Assembly: GCF_032854445.1 (NCBI RefSeq)
Contig: NC_088295.1
Span: forward strand, 17,719,385 to 17,783,384
Source: Liolophura sinensis
Lineage: Eukaryota; Mollusca; Polyplacophora; Chitonida; Chitonidae
Length of the DNA stretch: 64,000 nt
Direction: 5' to 3'
Shown: piece by piece, positions 10,807 through 21,671 of the stretch
Numbering within the stretch: position 1 is the first letter of the stretch
Layout of the letters: the number at the start of each line of letters is the position of its first letter
The notes under the pieces: model-generated
What the model was told of the DNA's origin: nothing
What the model saw: only the letters and a program-made list of their open reading frames with translations
Database searches by the model: none
Translations under genes and position numbers: made by a program

Positions 10807-12540
10807 CAATTTAAGACTTTATTGATACTGATCAATATATTTTCGATACCGGTATCGAAATGTTTTATACACTGTAAACTTGGAGGTACCACATACTTGT
10901 TTTTCCTGTAGATTAGACTGACAGACGCATGGATGGACAGAGGATGGGACGGGAGTTTCGTCTGCCAATATGCCGGTAAGATGACCACTGAATGCGGCTA
11001 AACAAACAGTAAATAATTTGAATGCATGTTATATTCTGTGACATTTCTGGCCCACACTTTCTAAAACCTCAATTGTTACTTGCCCGATTGATATCTTGCT
11101 CAGAAACGACTCATTGCGACATGTCTGGTTTCTACACAGCCCCGACTCCGCTGCATAGCTAACCCTGCGACTGGTCATTGTAAATCTATACAGAAATTAT
11201 TCCCGGACTCACGTAAATGGAGTCAAATGAATTATGAAAAATGTTAGACAACCTTTGTTGACATCAATTTACCGTTCACCTGTCTCACCCTATTCCAGAT
11301 GCACAAATGACACCTCTTTCTTTCAGGAAATCCTCAAGTTCACAAACATTCAGCTTCTCAATCTTCTCTGCCATTCCTCCATTTCCTTACTTTTTATGAG
11401 ACTTTTTGCAAACAATTATAGCGAATGTGATCAAATATAGTTGCCTAATATTTCTGACAGGTCACACGATACCGTTGGACTTTTTCTACAACGAAGTTGC
11501 AACTCGAAACTCCCCTATTGATTTATCATTATACATAATTCTTTTATCGATATTGATAGTTCATTTAACAAATCGTATATAATACTTTTTCTCGTTATGA
11601 TCATTTTATTTTACATTTTATTCTGTGAAATTATATCAAAAGAATAAAAGGATGATACTTTTGAAATGCTTTCGATCGAAATATGACATGTTTAAAAGAA
11701 GGGCTGTCTCGTCCTTTAACAGTTATAAGTGCTCTGAAACAGGAATTGTCCAGTTCATATCATCACTATACTATATTCAAGCATTTTATCAAAGCTACAC
11801 CAACAAGGCTTGATTTGCTCACACTCATTGCACGTGGGAACCACATGATTGAAATCAGTATATTGCGTACACGTATGTTCTGCACACTTTGCGAAGTTCT
11901 TCACTAATTTGCAAAAGGTACGTCTTCGTGGAAAGGTGAATAATTCTTCAGTATGACTTTCACAACAATCAAATAAACTAGATTAATCTCTCTCGGGCTT
12001 ACCTCTTCTAACCCTTGTGGACATCTATATCTAATAAGTCCATACTAATTGAAACGTACATGTACCCCACTCTTGAAATCCAGAACGTTTATATCAACAG
12101 TTGTTACCATGATATATGATTCCACCGGTCCCATATCGAAGTGCTCCTTCTCTTTAAGTATGAACATTCTCTGCATATCTATCCAGAATTTAATTTACCA
12201 CAGCTAATACATGAACTTTCGTCCTTTGTTAATATGTAAACGGCTAATATTAGCATCTTTGATCTGTGAACTCAATCCTATCCATAAAACATTAGTTTTA
12301 TTTACAATGTTGTACTCGAAATGACAAAAATATAATTTCTCCTTGCAAGATTACATTGCACATTACAAATCATATTTCTTGACACAAACATCGACAGTTA
12401 GAAGATGCAGTGAAATGTTTTATGAGGGTAATGAAATGAATAAATAATTTGCCTATACTCTACCCAGATTGTAAATATGCCCTTGAAGAAATACAACAAG
12501 ATCTTTTGCAACAAATAAAGAAAACTGGTGGATACAATCA
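10807..12540. other. Intergenic, no gene seen
   Basis: AT-rich DNA downstream of TMEM45 copy B. Only short open frames without recognisable similarity. Confidence 0.5.
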
Positions 12541-12548
12541 TAAATGAA

Positions 12549-13394
12549 TCAGATATCACCGTCAGTGTCAGACTGTACGCACACAGCCAATTGATCATTG
12601 CTTCCTGAATGCAACAACCTTTTTAAGCCGACTTCGGTTTCTGCCATTTCATTTCTCCGACGACAGCAGACATGGATGGTTACAGCCGTCACCAGTAGGA
12701 TAATGAAGTCAGCCAGCGCGTGCCATGCAAAGAGTAAGGTTACCAGTGTTAATTCCCCGTGGTCGTCGGCCTTCCATGGTACTGCATTTGGCGATGGGTT
12801 GTAAAGAATAAAACCAACTTGCCAAAACCAGGTGCCCTGGATAAGCAAAAAGTATGCCCGAGCCAGAGGGGACAAGATAGAATATCGATATTTCATCTCT
12901 ACAATCACCGAGATGATACAAGCGTACACCACATACAACAATAGTGTATGGACGAGAACGTCCAGTTGAGAGCGGCCATGAAGATGGAATTTGAAAAGAA
13001 GTCCTTCGACCATGAATGCCATAGCAAGAGTTACATACTCAGTGTTACGTGGAAGAGGCGCTTTAAAATGAACTAAGAGTTCAGTTAAAGCATTAAAGCC
13101 AAAATAGGCATACATTGTGGCATGCTGGGCATTTCCCATGACAACAAACTTTCCATTGGAGAAGCCATTATAGACTTCGATTCCTATCCCAACAGTCGTC
13201 AGCAAGAGTTTAAGCACAGCTTCAAGCGGCACACGCTGTAGTCTGACACAAGGTACATAGAAGAAGGAAAAAGATTTGAAGCGTTTGCCCCTTCGTGAAC
13301 TTTGATGAAATGTGACACACGCATTAATACTCATCATAAAGGAAAAGAGGATGAAAATACTTCCGGGAAGGACATGGCCACCGAATGATCCCAT
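12549..13394 (-). CDS. TMEM45B: TMEM45-like multipass membrane protein (DUF716), copy B
   Basis: Encodes 281 residues with the same signatures as its neighbours (GSFGGHVLPGS, NAQHATMYAYFGF, QGTWFWQVGF) and about seven hydrophobic segments. The coding region is one exon. A splice acceptor (tttttttcag) lies 21 bases before the ATG at 13415/13416. The last residues read SDTDGDI and stop, 11 residues earlier than in copies A and C, so the C-terminal acidic tail is shortened. The first 110 or so residues differ clearly from A and C (for example FYVPCVRLQRVPLEAVLK), while the second half is almost identical to copy A. This contrast suggests gene conversion. Downstream DNA is AT-rich without another gene. 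Confidence 0.92.
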   Translation of the reverse strand: MGSFGGHVLPGSIFILFSFMMSINACVTFHQSSRRGKRFKSFSFFYVPCVRLQRVPLEAVLKLLLTTVGIGIEVYNGFSNGKFVVMGNAQHATMYAYFGFNALTELLVHFKAPLPRNTEYVTLAMAFMVEGLLFKFHLHGRSQLDVLVHTLLLYVVYACIISVIVEMKYRYSILSPLARAYFLLIQGTWFWQVGFILYNPSPNAVPWKADDHGELTLVTLLFAWHALADFIILLVTAVTIHVCCRRRNEMAETEVGLKRLLHSGSNDQLAVCVQSDTDGDI

Positions 13395-13504
13395 TATTCA
13401 AAATTGTAAGTCAACCTGAAAAAAAAAGAAAATAACTATAACGTTTACCAAGCCTGTTAGTCCACGACTAAATATGAATCTTAGTGCGAGGGTGTAGGCG
13501 AGCG

Positions 13505-13980
13505 TTTTGTGTGGATTGCTTGTAGTTTAACTTCGCTGTTATCATTTTTCCGTTTACATGACTAGGATATGTCCTTCTAAAAGTCCGACAATTGTGTGTG
13601 GTTTACTAGTAGTTTAACTTCGCTGTCATCATTTTTCCGTTCAGAGGCCTGCGTGGCTCAGTTGGTTAGCGCGCTAGCGCAGCGTAATGACCCAGGAGCC
13701 TCTCACCAATGCGGCTCTGCCCGGTTTCCTAAGACCATAATGCTGGTCGCCGTCGTATAAGTAAAATATTCTTGAGTACGACGTAAAACACCAATCAAAT
13801 AAATAAACAATTTTTTCCGTTCACATCACTCTAATATGTCCTTCTAAAAATCCGACAATTGCGTGTGGTTTGCTTGTAGTTTAACTTCGCTGTCATCATT
13901 TTTCCGTTCACATGACTATGATACGTCCTTCTAAAAGTCCCACAATTGTGTGTGGTTTACTTGTAGTTTAACTTCACCCA
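13505..13980. repeat. Tandem repeat, unit about 86 bases, split by a SINE
   Basis: Four units carry gtagtttaacttcgctgt about 86-87 bases apart (13522 and 13609; 13876 and 13962). A SINE at 13644-13811 separates the second from the third. Each unit also contains ccttctaaaagtcc and catttttccgttca. The array starts about 100 bases upstream of TMEM45 copy B, within its 5' flank or first intron. Confidence 0.85.
13644..13811 (+). mobile_element. SINE family 1, internally deleted, inserted in tandem repeat
   Basis: The head (gcctgcgtggctcagttgg) runs to ccaatgcgg and then jumps to ctctgcccggtttcc, so about 80 bases of the middle are missing compared with the copy at 10546. The 12-base target-site duplication tttttccgttca at 13632-13643 and 13812-13823 shows a clean insertion into the 86-base repeat. 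Confidence 0.92.
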
Positions 13981-13989
13981 CCCCAACCA

Positions 13990-15940
13990 CACAACCCACC
14001 CCCAGATCTCTTATATTTGTTATTTGTGGGCAGCATGGAGCGACCACCAGATACGCGTGTATCTTCAACATAACATGGTCACAGTAGCAGGAGGATATAG
14101 AATACATTCAAATCGAACATGTTTTCATGACTGATTATTTGCGCCTGCGTCTTCCAGCTTTTCACTGCGTTGTTTGTTCTTCCTAATTCAAGACAATTAT
14201 TCTTGGGCAAGGCCAAAACGAAAAGTAAATAAATAAATAAACATAAATCTGGTGTAGCTGTCAAAGAGTACACTGTAGGTATGGGTTTCCCATCTATCAC
14301 TGCATGCATTTAAACTGTCCTCACACTGCATAATTCACAAAATGGCATGGATTATGGATCGTTGCAGCACAATCATTCAACAGTTCATTCAATAAGGTTT
14401 ACTGTATATTTCACCTAAAGTGTAGCATTTCAAGTGTCACACTTTTCTTGATTCTAATTGATTAATCCACATAATAGGCCACTAAAATTTTTGTCAAGTC
14501 TGATTAATTTCTTCTCAGACAAACCAAAGTTTTTACATCAGAAGTATAATACGTGGCATTTCTGGGTTACTGAGATATTAATTACCTACCTGAGAGTCCC
14601 ACTTTAGGTTCACCAGCTTGGGATAACGTGCGACTTAAAAGACTCAAGCTGCATCGATGTCGCGAAAGTCAGATGACCCGCGGTTCACTAAATCTCAATT
14701 AGCGCATACACACAGCTCTACTGCGCTCTTCGTCCAGTCGAACTCTGCCTTGTTTCAGGTTGCAAGTAAAGTATATAATATGTTAGCGCTGTTGTTTGTT
14801 GAAATGACGATTCTTACTGGTGGTCAGGCTTGGCCTCTCTATTGAAGGAGGGGCGATTGGATGGGAAGACTGGTAACATGTGTTACCTGAGATCTACATA
14901 TAGTGAGCGACAGCTTATTTTATCAAAATAAATATGGGTTGCTCGTCATAGTCAGGAGCGAGACGCGTTATTTTAGCTGTTGCATTAACCATGCTGTCGC
15001 ATACAACAAAGGGAGTGAATGTAGCACACAATGGAGTCAAATGCAAACTACCCTGTGTGGCAAATGGCATAGGTGTGCATAGATATGAAGGCCGCGTGAG
15101 TTTTGCACAACCTGTACTCCCTGGAAACTTCCTTCTAGTTGCCTAGGTCGACACAACACCCGCGGCTGTCAGAATGAGGAGGGTCGTAATACCCGGTGCC
15201 GGTGCCGCGTGGTGGTGGTGGTGGTAGTGGTGCTGTGGGGTGGGGGGTGTGGAGGAGGGAGTGGGATGGGGTTGGGAAGGGGTCGTTGAGGGGGTGGCGT
15301 AATTGGAAAAACAGAAGCATTTTTACAGAAAATTGTGCATCAAATTCCATAATTTTCAATTTCAAGAAAATATTTTATGGTGTTTTAACATTGTTTCTTG
15401 TTGCTTCATCGATTGGTGTTTTACGCCGTATTCAGTGTTTTTTAAACCATTTTTGACAGCATCCAAATTATTACATTTGTCAATTTCAGGGCTGCCATGC
15501 ATTGATTTCCTTAGCTGCAAACTAGTTCATTATACAGATAGCTTCGCATTCTATGTGGATCATGTCATCATGAATGCAGCACAATTATATATCGTTTTTC
15601 ACGGATCTATTTTTAAAAATATTAAACATAAGCGGTCCAAGTATATATACCGATGAGGTGCACCTTGAGGCGCACCTTTTACTATGTGTGAGCACAAGGT
15701 GCTGCAATAATGGACGATACGGTTTAAGGCTAATTTCCCAGACGACTTTAAACAAAAACTACGCACGAACTAAAAAACTATGCATGAAGTAAAAAGTCAG
15801 CAGTTTTCAATGATGCCAAAAAGAAAAAAATGATGCAAGGAATGTTTTATAAAGGCGCATGCTAGTGTATACAAGTTATCGTTAATAAATATATGTTAGC
15901 CTATGCGCATTGATTGCACCTGTTACACCCAAGAATGTAG
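13990..15940. other. Intergenic, no gene seen; purine-biased G/T-rich tract
   Basis: Mostly AT-rich. A strongly strand-biased tract of ggt and ggg runs lies at about 15200-15300, followed by a possible fragment of SINE family 1 tail near 15405-15430. No supported gene. Confidence 0.45.
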
Positions 15941-15944
15941 TGAT

Positions 15945-16215
15945 ACTATTCAACACGATGATGCAGGTCTACATACTGTTCCAACATAACCGCAGGTTAT
16001 ATTTAACACGATGATGCAGGTCTACATACTGTTCCAACACAACCGCAGGTTATATTCAACACGATGATGCGTGCCTACATACTGTCCCTACATAACCCCG
16101 GGTTACATTCAACACGATGGTGTAGGCCTACATACTGTCCCTACATAACCCCGGGTTATATTCAACACGATGATGTTGGCCTACACCCTGTCCCGATACA
16201 ACTCGGGTTACGCGA
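15945..16215 (+). repeat. Tandem repeat, 53-base unit x5
   Basis: The motif aacacgatga occurs at 15952, 16005, 16058, 16111 and 16164, exactly 53 bases apart. Each is followed by ctacatactgt-like sequence and a gggtta-like end. The first two units have accgcagg and the later ones accccggg, so homogenisation is partial. Confidence 0.93.
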
Positions 16216-16860
16216 GATTAGACACCAGTATGAGGTATATATAGAGCGCCAGAAATTCTGGACGCCCCAACCATATTTATTTACAAGAGAACTGTACTGT
16301 ATGTTTATTGCTGTATCCAAGAAAGGATAACTAACAATATCAGAAATGACGCTAAACCTCCTCTTGCTAAGTCGGTGTAAGACGACAACCTTGCCTTTGT
16401 CCACGTAACATGACTGTCTGTACAGGCTATAGTTTCCTGTTTGAAGAGGTGAAATGATCAGATCTCTGCATTATATTCTGATACTGACACTTCAAAACTT
16501 CCTCGTATACAACGTCGCAGCTCTATCTCTAGATTCTGCATTTCCTGAATTTGTCACTAAAAATGTCGTTTTATATTCTGTGGCTGTAGTTACATTCGGA
16601 AACAATGTTCACTTTAGACATCACTGAAACCACTTGCAAATATTGTTAAGAAATCTTCAACAGTATGCCATATTCATATATTCTATTTTGCTCCACAAGA
16701 CCCAACATTATGAAACGCCATGGCGCTACACTCCTTGTGCCGACATTTTCATGTTCAGACCACTGGCGTGCCTATTTATTCCATACATTATTGATGTCGT
16801 ATTTCGCACAAAATATGTATGGTATGTATATACATGCTTGGGGCTTTGCGTCGATTTTTC

Positions 16861-17012
16861 GGTGGCCTCCGTGACCGAGTGTTTAGCGCGGTGCAATGAC
16901 TCAGGAGCTTCTCACAAATGCGTCGCTGTGAGTTCAAGTCAATCTCATACAGGCGTCCTTTCCGGCCGAACGTTGGAAGGTCTGACAGCAACCTGCTGAT
17001 GGTCGTGGTTTT
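16861..17012 (+). mobile_element. SINE family 1, diverged and 3'-truncated
   Basis: Starts ggtggcctccgtgaccgagt, with gagttcaagtc and the middle down to gatggtcgtgg. The tail is missing. More diverged than the copies at 8982 and 10546, so likely older. Confidence 0.75.
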
Positions 17013-17885
17013 CCATGACTTATCATCACAATACTACAGCCATACCGTGGAGACCATATGTAGTGAACATCACGTTATTCCAACAGAAAATGTCACAAAT
17101 AGTAAAAAAAGCACAACACTTTATTTGAAGCATGTTAATATATTTATTTGTGTGACATTTTTAAGAGTTCAAGATATAGAACGCTCTAACGGCGACGCCT
17201 TGGTATAAATGTACGCGTGATTGAGCAAATACCAGTGTTATACGAGAAATGAGGGGAACATACAGGACAGTGTAAACAATAGAGTACTGAATGCTGATCA
17301 GAAACACACTGTAGGAAAAGTAACGTAAAATGATAAACGTTACATGGTCAACACCACTCATAAGCTAAGGACATATTTACAACAAGGAGACAGAGGAAAT
17401 GCTCTGTGTAATTTAATACACTGTAAACAACATATTTGAATACAAATTCTGAGACGTCTGGAAGGAAAGAAAATTGCGTGCCCGGATATATGTAGCACAT
17501 AATTAACAGAAAAAGTCTTTCACTTGGAAGATCATATAAAAGATAAACGGAAATGTTATCATGTGAGACATAAGGATAGACGGAACTTGATAACAATGCC
17601 ACTAACGGTTCCGATATAATCATGCAATAAGCATATAATAAATATTGGTGTGTCTGCAAACACGTGGTTACACATGAAGATATGTTTCTGAGTTTCTGTT
17701 ACGTGGTGTAGACGTTTGAAGCTTCTACATGCAGTCTTTGCATTCTACCATCCGTTTCAAGCTATTTCTAAAGACGCCACATCGTGATACACCTTATAAG
17801 TACATACGTACTGGGGTCATATATACATGGAGCTACGCTTCTATATCTTAACTGCACTGGGGCGATATAAAAAAAAAATTTATGT
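17013..17885. other. Intergenic, no gene seen
   Basis: AT-rich DNA with no coding similarity. The 640 bases before the SINE (16216-16860) are similar. Confidence 0.5.
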
Positions 17886-19620
17886 AGAGAATCCGTGAAC
17901 GTATGGAATCAACACCACTTACAATAGTATAGCAATCCGTGTCCCATGGAATGAACACCATCTATCTGCAACAATCCGTGTTCATAAGGAATCCACAGCA
18001 TTTATAAGAGTGTAGCTCGGGAGCAGTTGTAACAGCTGAGCATTTATTTTTATCCGACATAAAAGGAAATCTTTATAAAGACAGCTAATCAGACAAAACA
18101 TTTTTTATCATGGTATACGATGGACACTACAATAACCTTACTTTTATTGGGTAGTGCTGGTGTTAATAAGGACCTTAATAAAAATATAGCCAAACACGTT
18201 TGTAATTTTATTCACCATACCAAGCCTTTAACTACGTAATATATCCTTTCTTCCGTAAGTTTATTGTGATTTTTTCTTCCTCGTATTTCTGTGTAAATTA
18301 ACAGTATGCACCTTAAAAAGGTCCACGTTGTATATATATGTTCAACATTTCTAAATGCACCTGTTAATCATTGTGTGTATAAAAAACATCGCTTAAAATT
18401 AGTAATGGTTGTACATGTATGATGAAAACAAAGCTATATGCTTAATGTTTATACAGTGAAATAAAAGCTTGAAAAGAAAATAAGGTGTCACAATCAACAG
18501 CATTTATAAGAGTATAGCAATCTGTGTGCACAAGAAATCAACGGAATCTAAAAGGGTGCAACAATCCGTGAGCACAAGGAATTATTGTAATGCCGGTCAC
18601 AATTTGTAATCAGGAACACTCAAGGCAGGATTTACTTATCTACTGAACACTTTATGAACGATAGGAAAACATGCACATATAAATTAGACAGATTCACACT
18701 AGCTGGTGTAACTTCAGCTATGGTGCAATTGTATCGCAGAGTCGGTGGTTCCGGGGCTCTGGGTTTTCTTGACAAGTGACAGTACATTTTTATACAAAAA
18801 CATACAGCATAGTAACAAACAAGTTTTAACAAGGTTTAGAGATATACAATTCTAACAATAACGTACATGACTGGTCCTGATATGCAGCGTTGCGGTGGAT
18901 TAAAACAGTAGGTGGTCACCAAGCCTACAGTTCCACTGCAAGACCAGATTAAAACAGATTATGTGTAAGGCCTGCTAACATTCACAATACAACAGAATCA
19001 ACGGAATCTAAAAGGGTGCAGTAATCCGTGAGCACAAGGAATTAACAGCATTTATAAGGGTGTTGCAATCCGTGAGCACAAGAAATCAACGGCATCTATA
19101 AGGATGTAGCAATCCGTGAGCACAAGGAATCAACGGCATCTATAAGGATGCAGCAATCCGTGAGCACAAGGAATCAACGGCATCTATAAGGATGCAGCAA
19201 TCCGTGAGCACAAGGAATCAACGGCATTTATAAGGATGCAGTAATCCGTGAGCACAAGGAATCAACGACATCTATAAGGGTGCAGCAATCCACGAGCACA
19301 AGAAATCAACGGCATCTGTAAGGGTGCAACAATCCGTGTGAACAAGGAATCAACAGCCTTTATAAGGGTTTAGCAATCCGTGTACGCAAGAAATCAACAC
19401 TATTTATAAAAGTGAAGCAATCCGTGTGCACATGGTATAAACACCATTTATAAAGGTGTAGCATTCCGTGTGCACATGAAAACAACAGCAGTTATAAGGG
19501 TATACCAACCCGTGCGCACAAGGAATCAACAGCATCTATAAGAGTGCAGCAATCCGTATGCACAAGAAACAGCATTTATAAAGACTTAGCAATGAGTGTG
19601 CACAAGGAATCAACAGTACA
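17886..19620 (+). repeat. Minisatellite, 44-base unit, in three blocks
   Basis: The unit contains caatccgtgagcacaagg and aatcaacggcatctataagg. In the best part, aatcaac starts at 19084, 19128, 19172, 19216, 19260 and 19304, exactly 44 bases apart. Diverged units lie at 17886-18015, 18490-18584 and 19320-19620. Two stretches without repeats interrupt the array: 18016-18485 (AT-rich) and 18585-18995. The second is flanked on both sides by near-identical units ending caaggaatta. No spacers differ from repeats, so it is not CRISPR-like. Confidence 0.93.
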
Positions 19621-20770
19621 ATCAATAATACATACAGAGTCAACAAAACATATCGGGGAGCGCTGCAAGCCCTTTCTTCCAAATCAACAATATATTAGCG
19701 TATAAAACGTGTAAAGGATTTCATATAGCAACTATTGCAGGTAGTGCGATGTGACAAGAAAAATATCATCAGCTGACTAAACGTTAGAGACAACGGGCCT
19801 CGTTTTGACAGTTGGTGTAAAAACGCAAATGTTGAGTCCTCTAAGGATGGTATTTCTGTCTTTGTTTCCAGGGCGTAGGACCAGCACAACTGGGAGGGGA
19901 GAGGTCTTATTTTTGAACAAACAGTTTTTACACCAACACTTTCCCCTTCCCAATTTTTAAAACTGAATGTATAACAGGTTAGTTTTCAGGACGTCGGTGT
20001 CTTTATATAACAAGAAAACAATATTCAATTATGTAACATTATCTTAGCGAACATTAGCTACACAGCTGGGCGTTTGATGCCACAGAGTCGTGTCAAATAA
20101 TTTCCTTACTGTACAATGTACCATCGGAACCAACCCAATAAATTACTATTTAGAGTCCTATCTGAGATCCAATACAGCTCATTATTTACACGGCTGTAAA
20201 TATATACTCTAAAACCCTTCTGCATATAACACAATTAAGACCCCAGCCCTGATATTATGATAGACACTTTTACGTTTGTACCTAATACTTATATGGAGTG
20301 GAAACAGTATTGCTTTAATATAACTCCATGAAAACAGTGCACAACAGTGCATACATCTAAAACTTACGGGGGGCCATGATATTCACATTAATATGTTCAT
20401 AAACTATTCTGCACTAACTTCCAACTTTCCAAAATAAGCTCCACAGCTAGACCAAAAAAGGTACAAGATTACATGAAAAACACGTATACACTGGAAGCAA
20501 AAATACATTTTCTCACAAATATAACTATGAAAAATAAAGTAACTGCTTGATAATAACTCTGTGAACCTGAGGTTATATATTTTTCTTCATTTTTATACCA
20601 CGAATACTTTTAGTGTTACAGCTAATTACTGTAATAGTACTTAGAATCTATTGTCATGCACGTCTGTTATTCGTGAAGAGCTGCTTTAGAAGTCACTATG
20701 GCGTATATGTTTTCTCTAGCTGTTTCCCCAAAACATATAAAACATAAGATAAGTATACATGAGTTTGCCT
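19621..20770. other. Intergenic, no gene seen
   Basis: AT-rich DNA between the minisatellite and TMEM45 copy C, without coding similarity. It should hold the 3' untranslated region of copy C, but no end could be fixed. Confidence 0.5.
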
Positions 20771-20771
20771 T

Positions 20772-21650
20772 TTATCTGTTTACTCCCACGGTCGGTTGCT
20801 CAAATTCCAGATCACTGCCACTGTCAGACTGTACGCACACAGCCGACTGATCATTGCTTCCTGAATGCAACAACCTTTTTAAGCCAACATCGTTTTCAGC
20901 GATTCCATTTCCCCGACGACAGCAGACATGGATGGTTACGGCCGTCACCAGTAGGATAATGAAGTCAGCCAGCGCGTGCCACGCAAAGAGTATGGTTGCC
21001 AGTGTTAATTCCCCGTGTTCCTCCTCGTTCCATTTTATTGCATTTGGCGATGGGTTGTAAAGAATAAAACCAACTTGCCAAAACCAGGTGCCCTGAATAA
21101 GCAAAAAGTACGCCCGAGCCAGAGGGGACAAGATAGAACGTCGATATTTCATCTCTACAATCACCGAGATGATACAAGCGTACACCACATACAACAGTAG
21201 TGTATGAACGAGTATGTCCAGTTGAGTGCGGCCATGAAGATGGAATTTGAAAAGAAGTCCTTCGACCATGAATGCCATAGCAAGAGTTACATACTCAGTG
21301 TCACGTGGAAGGGGGGCTTTGAAATGTTGTAACAAATCAATTACACCATTGAAACCGAAATACGCAAACATGGTGGCATGTTGAGCATTTCCCATGAATA
21401 CAAACTTCCCATTGTCGAATCCTGTAAATATCTCTATGCTCAAAGCAACTGTCGTCAGCAAAACTTTGAGCAAACCTTCCAATGGAAAACGCTGAAGTTT
21501 GCCGTAAGGAAAGTAGAATGAAGCAAAAGATTTGAAGCGCGTGCCTCTCTTTGAGCTTTGCTGAAACTTGAGACAGGCACAGATAGTTAAGAAAAGGGCA
21601 TATATGACGAAAAAGGTACCGGGTAAGGCGTGGCCCCCGAATGTGCCCAT
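20772..21650 (-). CDS. TMEM45B: TMEM45-like multipass membrane protein (DUF716), copy C
   Basis: Encodes 292 residues starting MGTFGGHALPGTFF. An in-frame ATG 42 bases upstream (21692) lies before a splice acceptor (tatttcag) at 21671/21672. The homologous start at 21650, 21 bases after that acceptor, is therefore preferred. Signatures are NAQHATMFAYFGF, MAFMVEGLLFKFHLHG and QGTWFWQVGF, with about seven hydrophobic segments. The acidic tail matches copy A. The loop before the last hydrophobic segment reads NAIKWNEEEHGELTLA. In copies A and B it is NAVPWKADDHGELTLV, so copy C is the outlier there. It is the third and right-most of the tandem set. Confidence 0.93.
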   Translation of the reverse strand: MGTFGGHALPGTFFVIYALFLTICACLKFQQSSKRGTRFKSFASFYFPYGKLQRFPLEGLLKVLLTTVALSIEIFTGFDNGKFVFMGNAQHATMFAYFGFNGVIDLLQHFKAPLPRDTEYVTLAMAFMVEGLLFKFHLHGRTQLDILVHTLLLYVVYACIISVIVEMKYRRSILSPLARAYFLLIQGTWFWQVGFILYNPSPNAIKWNEEEHGELTLATILFAWHALADFIILLVTAVTIHVCCRRGNGIAENDVGLKRLLHSGSNDQSAVCVQSDSGSDLEFEQPTVGVNR

Positions 21651-21671
21651 GGTCCAAAACTGAAGAGAGCT

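Noticed and set aside
15135-15365. Pro-rich open frame over the G/T-rich tract
   Set aside because: It comes from simple-sequence composition and has no other support.
17886-19620. CRISPR-like array
   Set aside because: Units follow each other directly with no variable spacers, and the window is animal DNA. It is a minisatellite.
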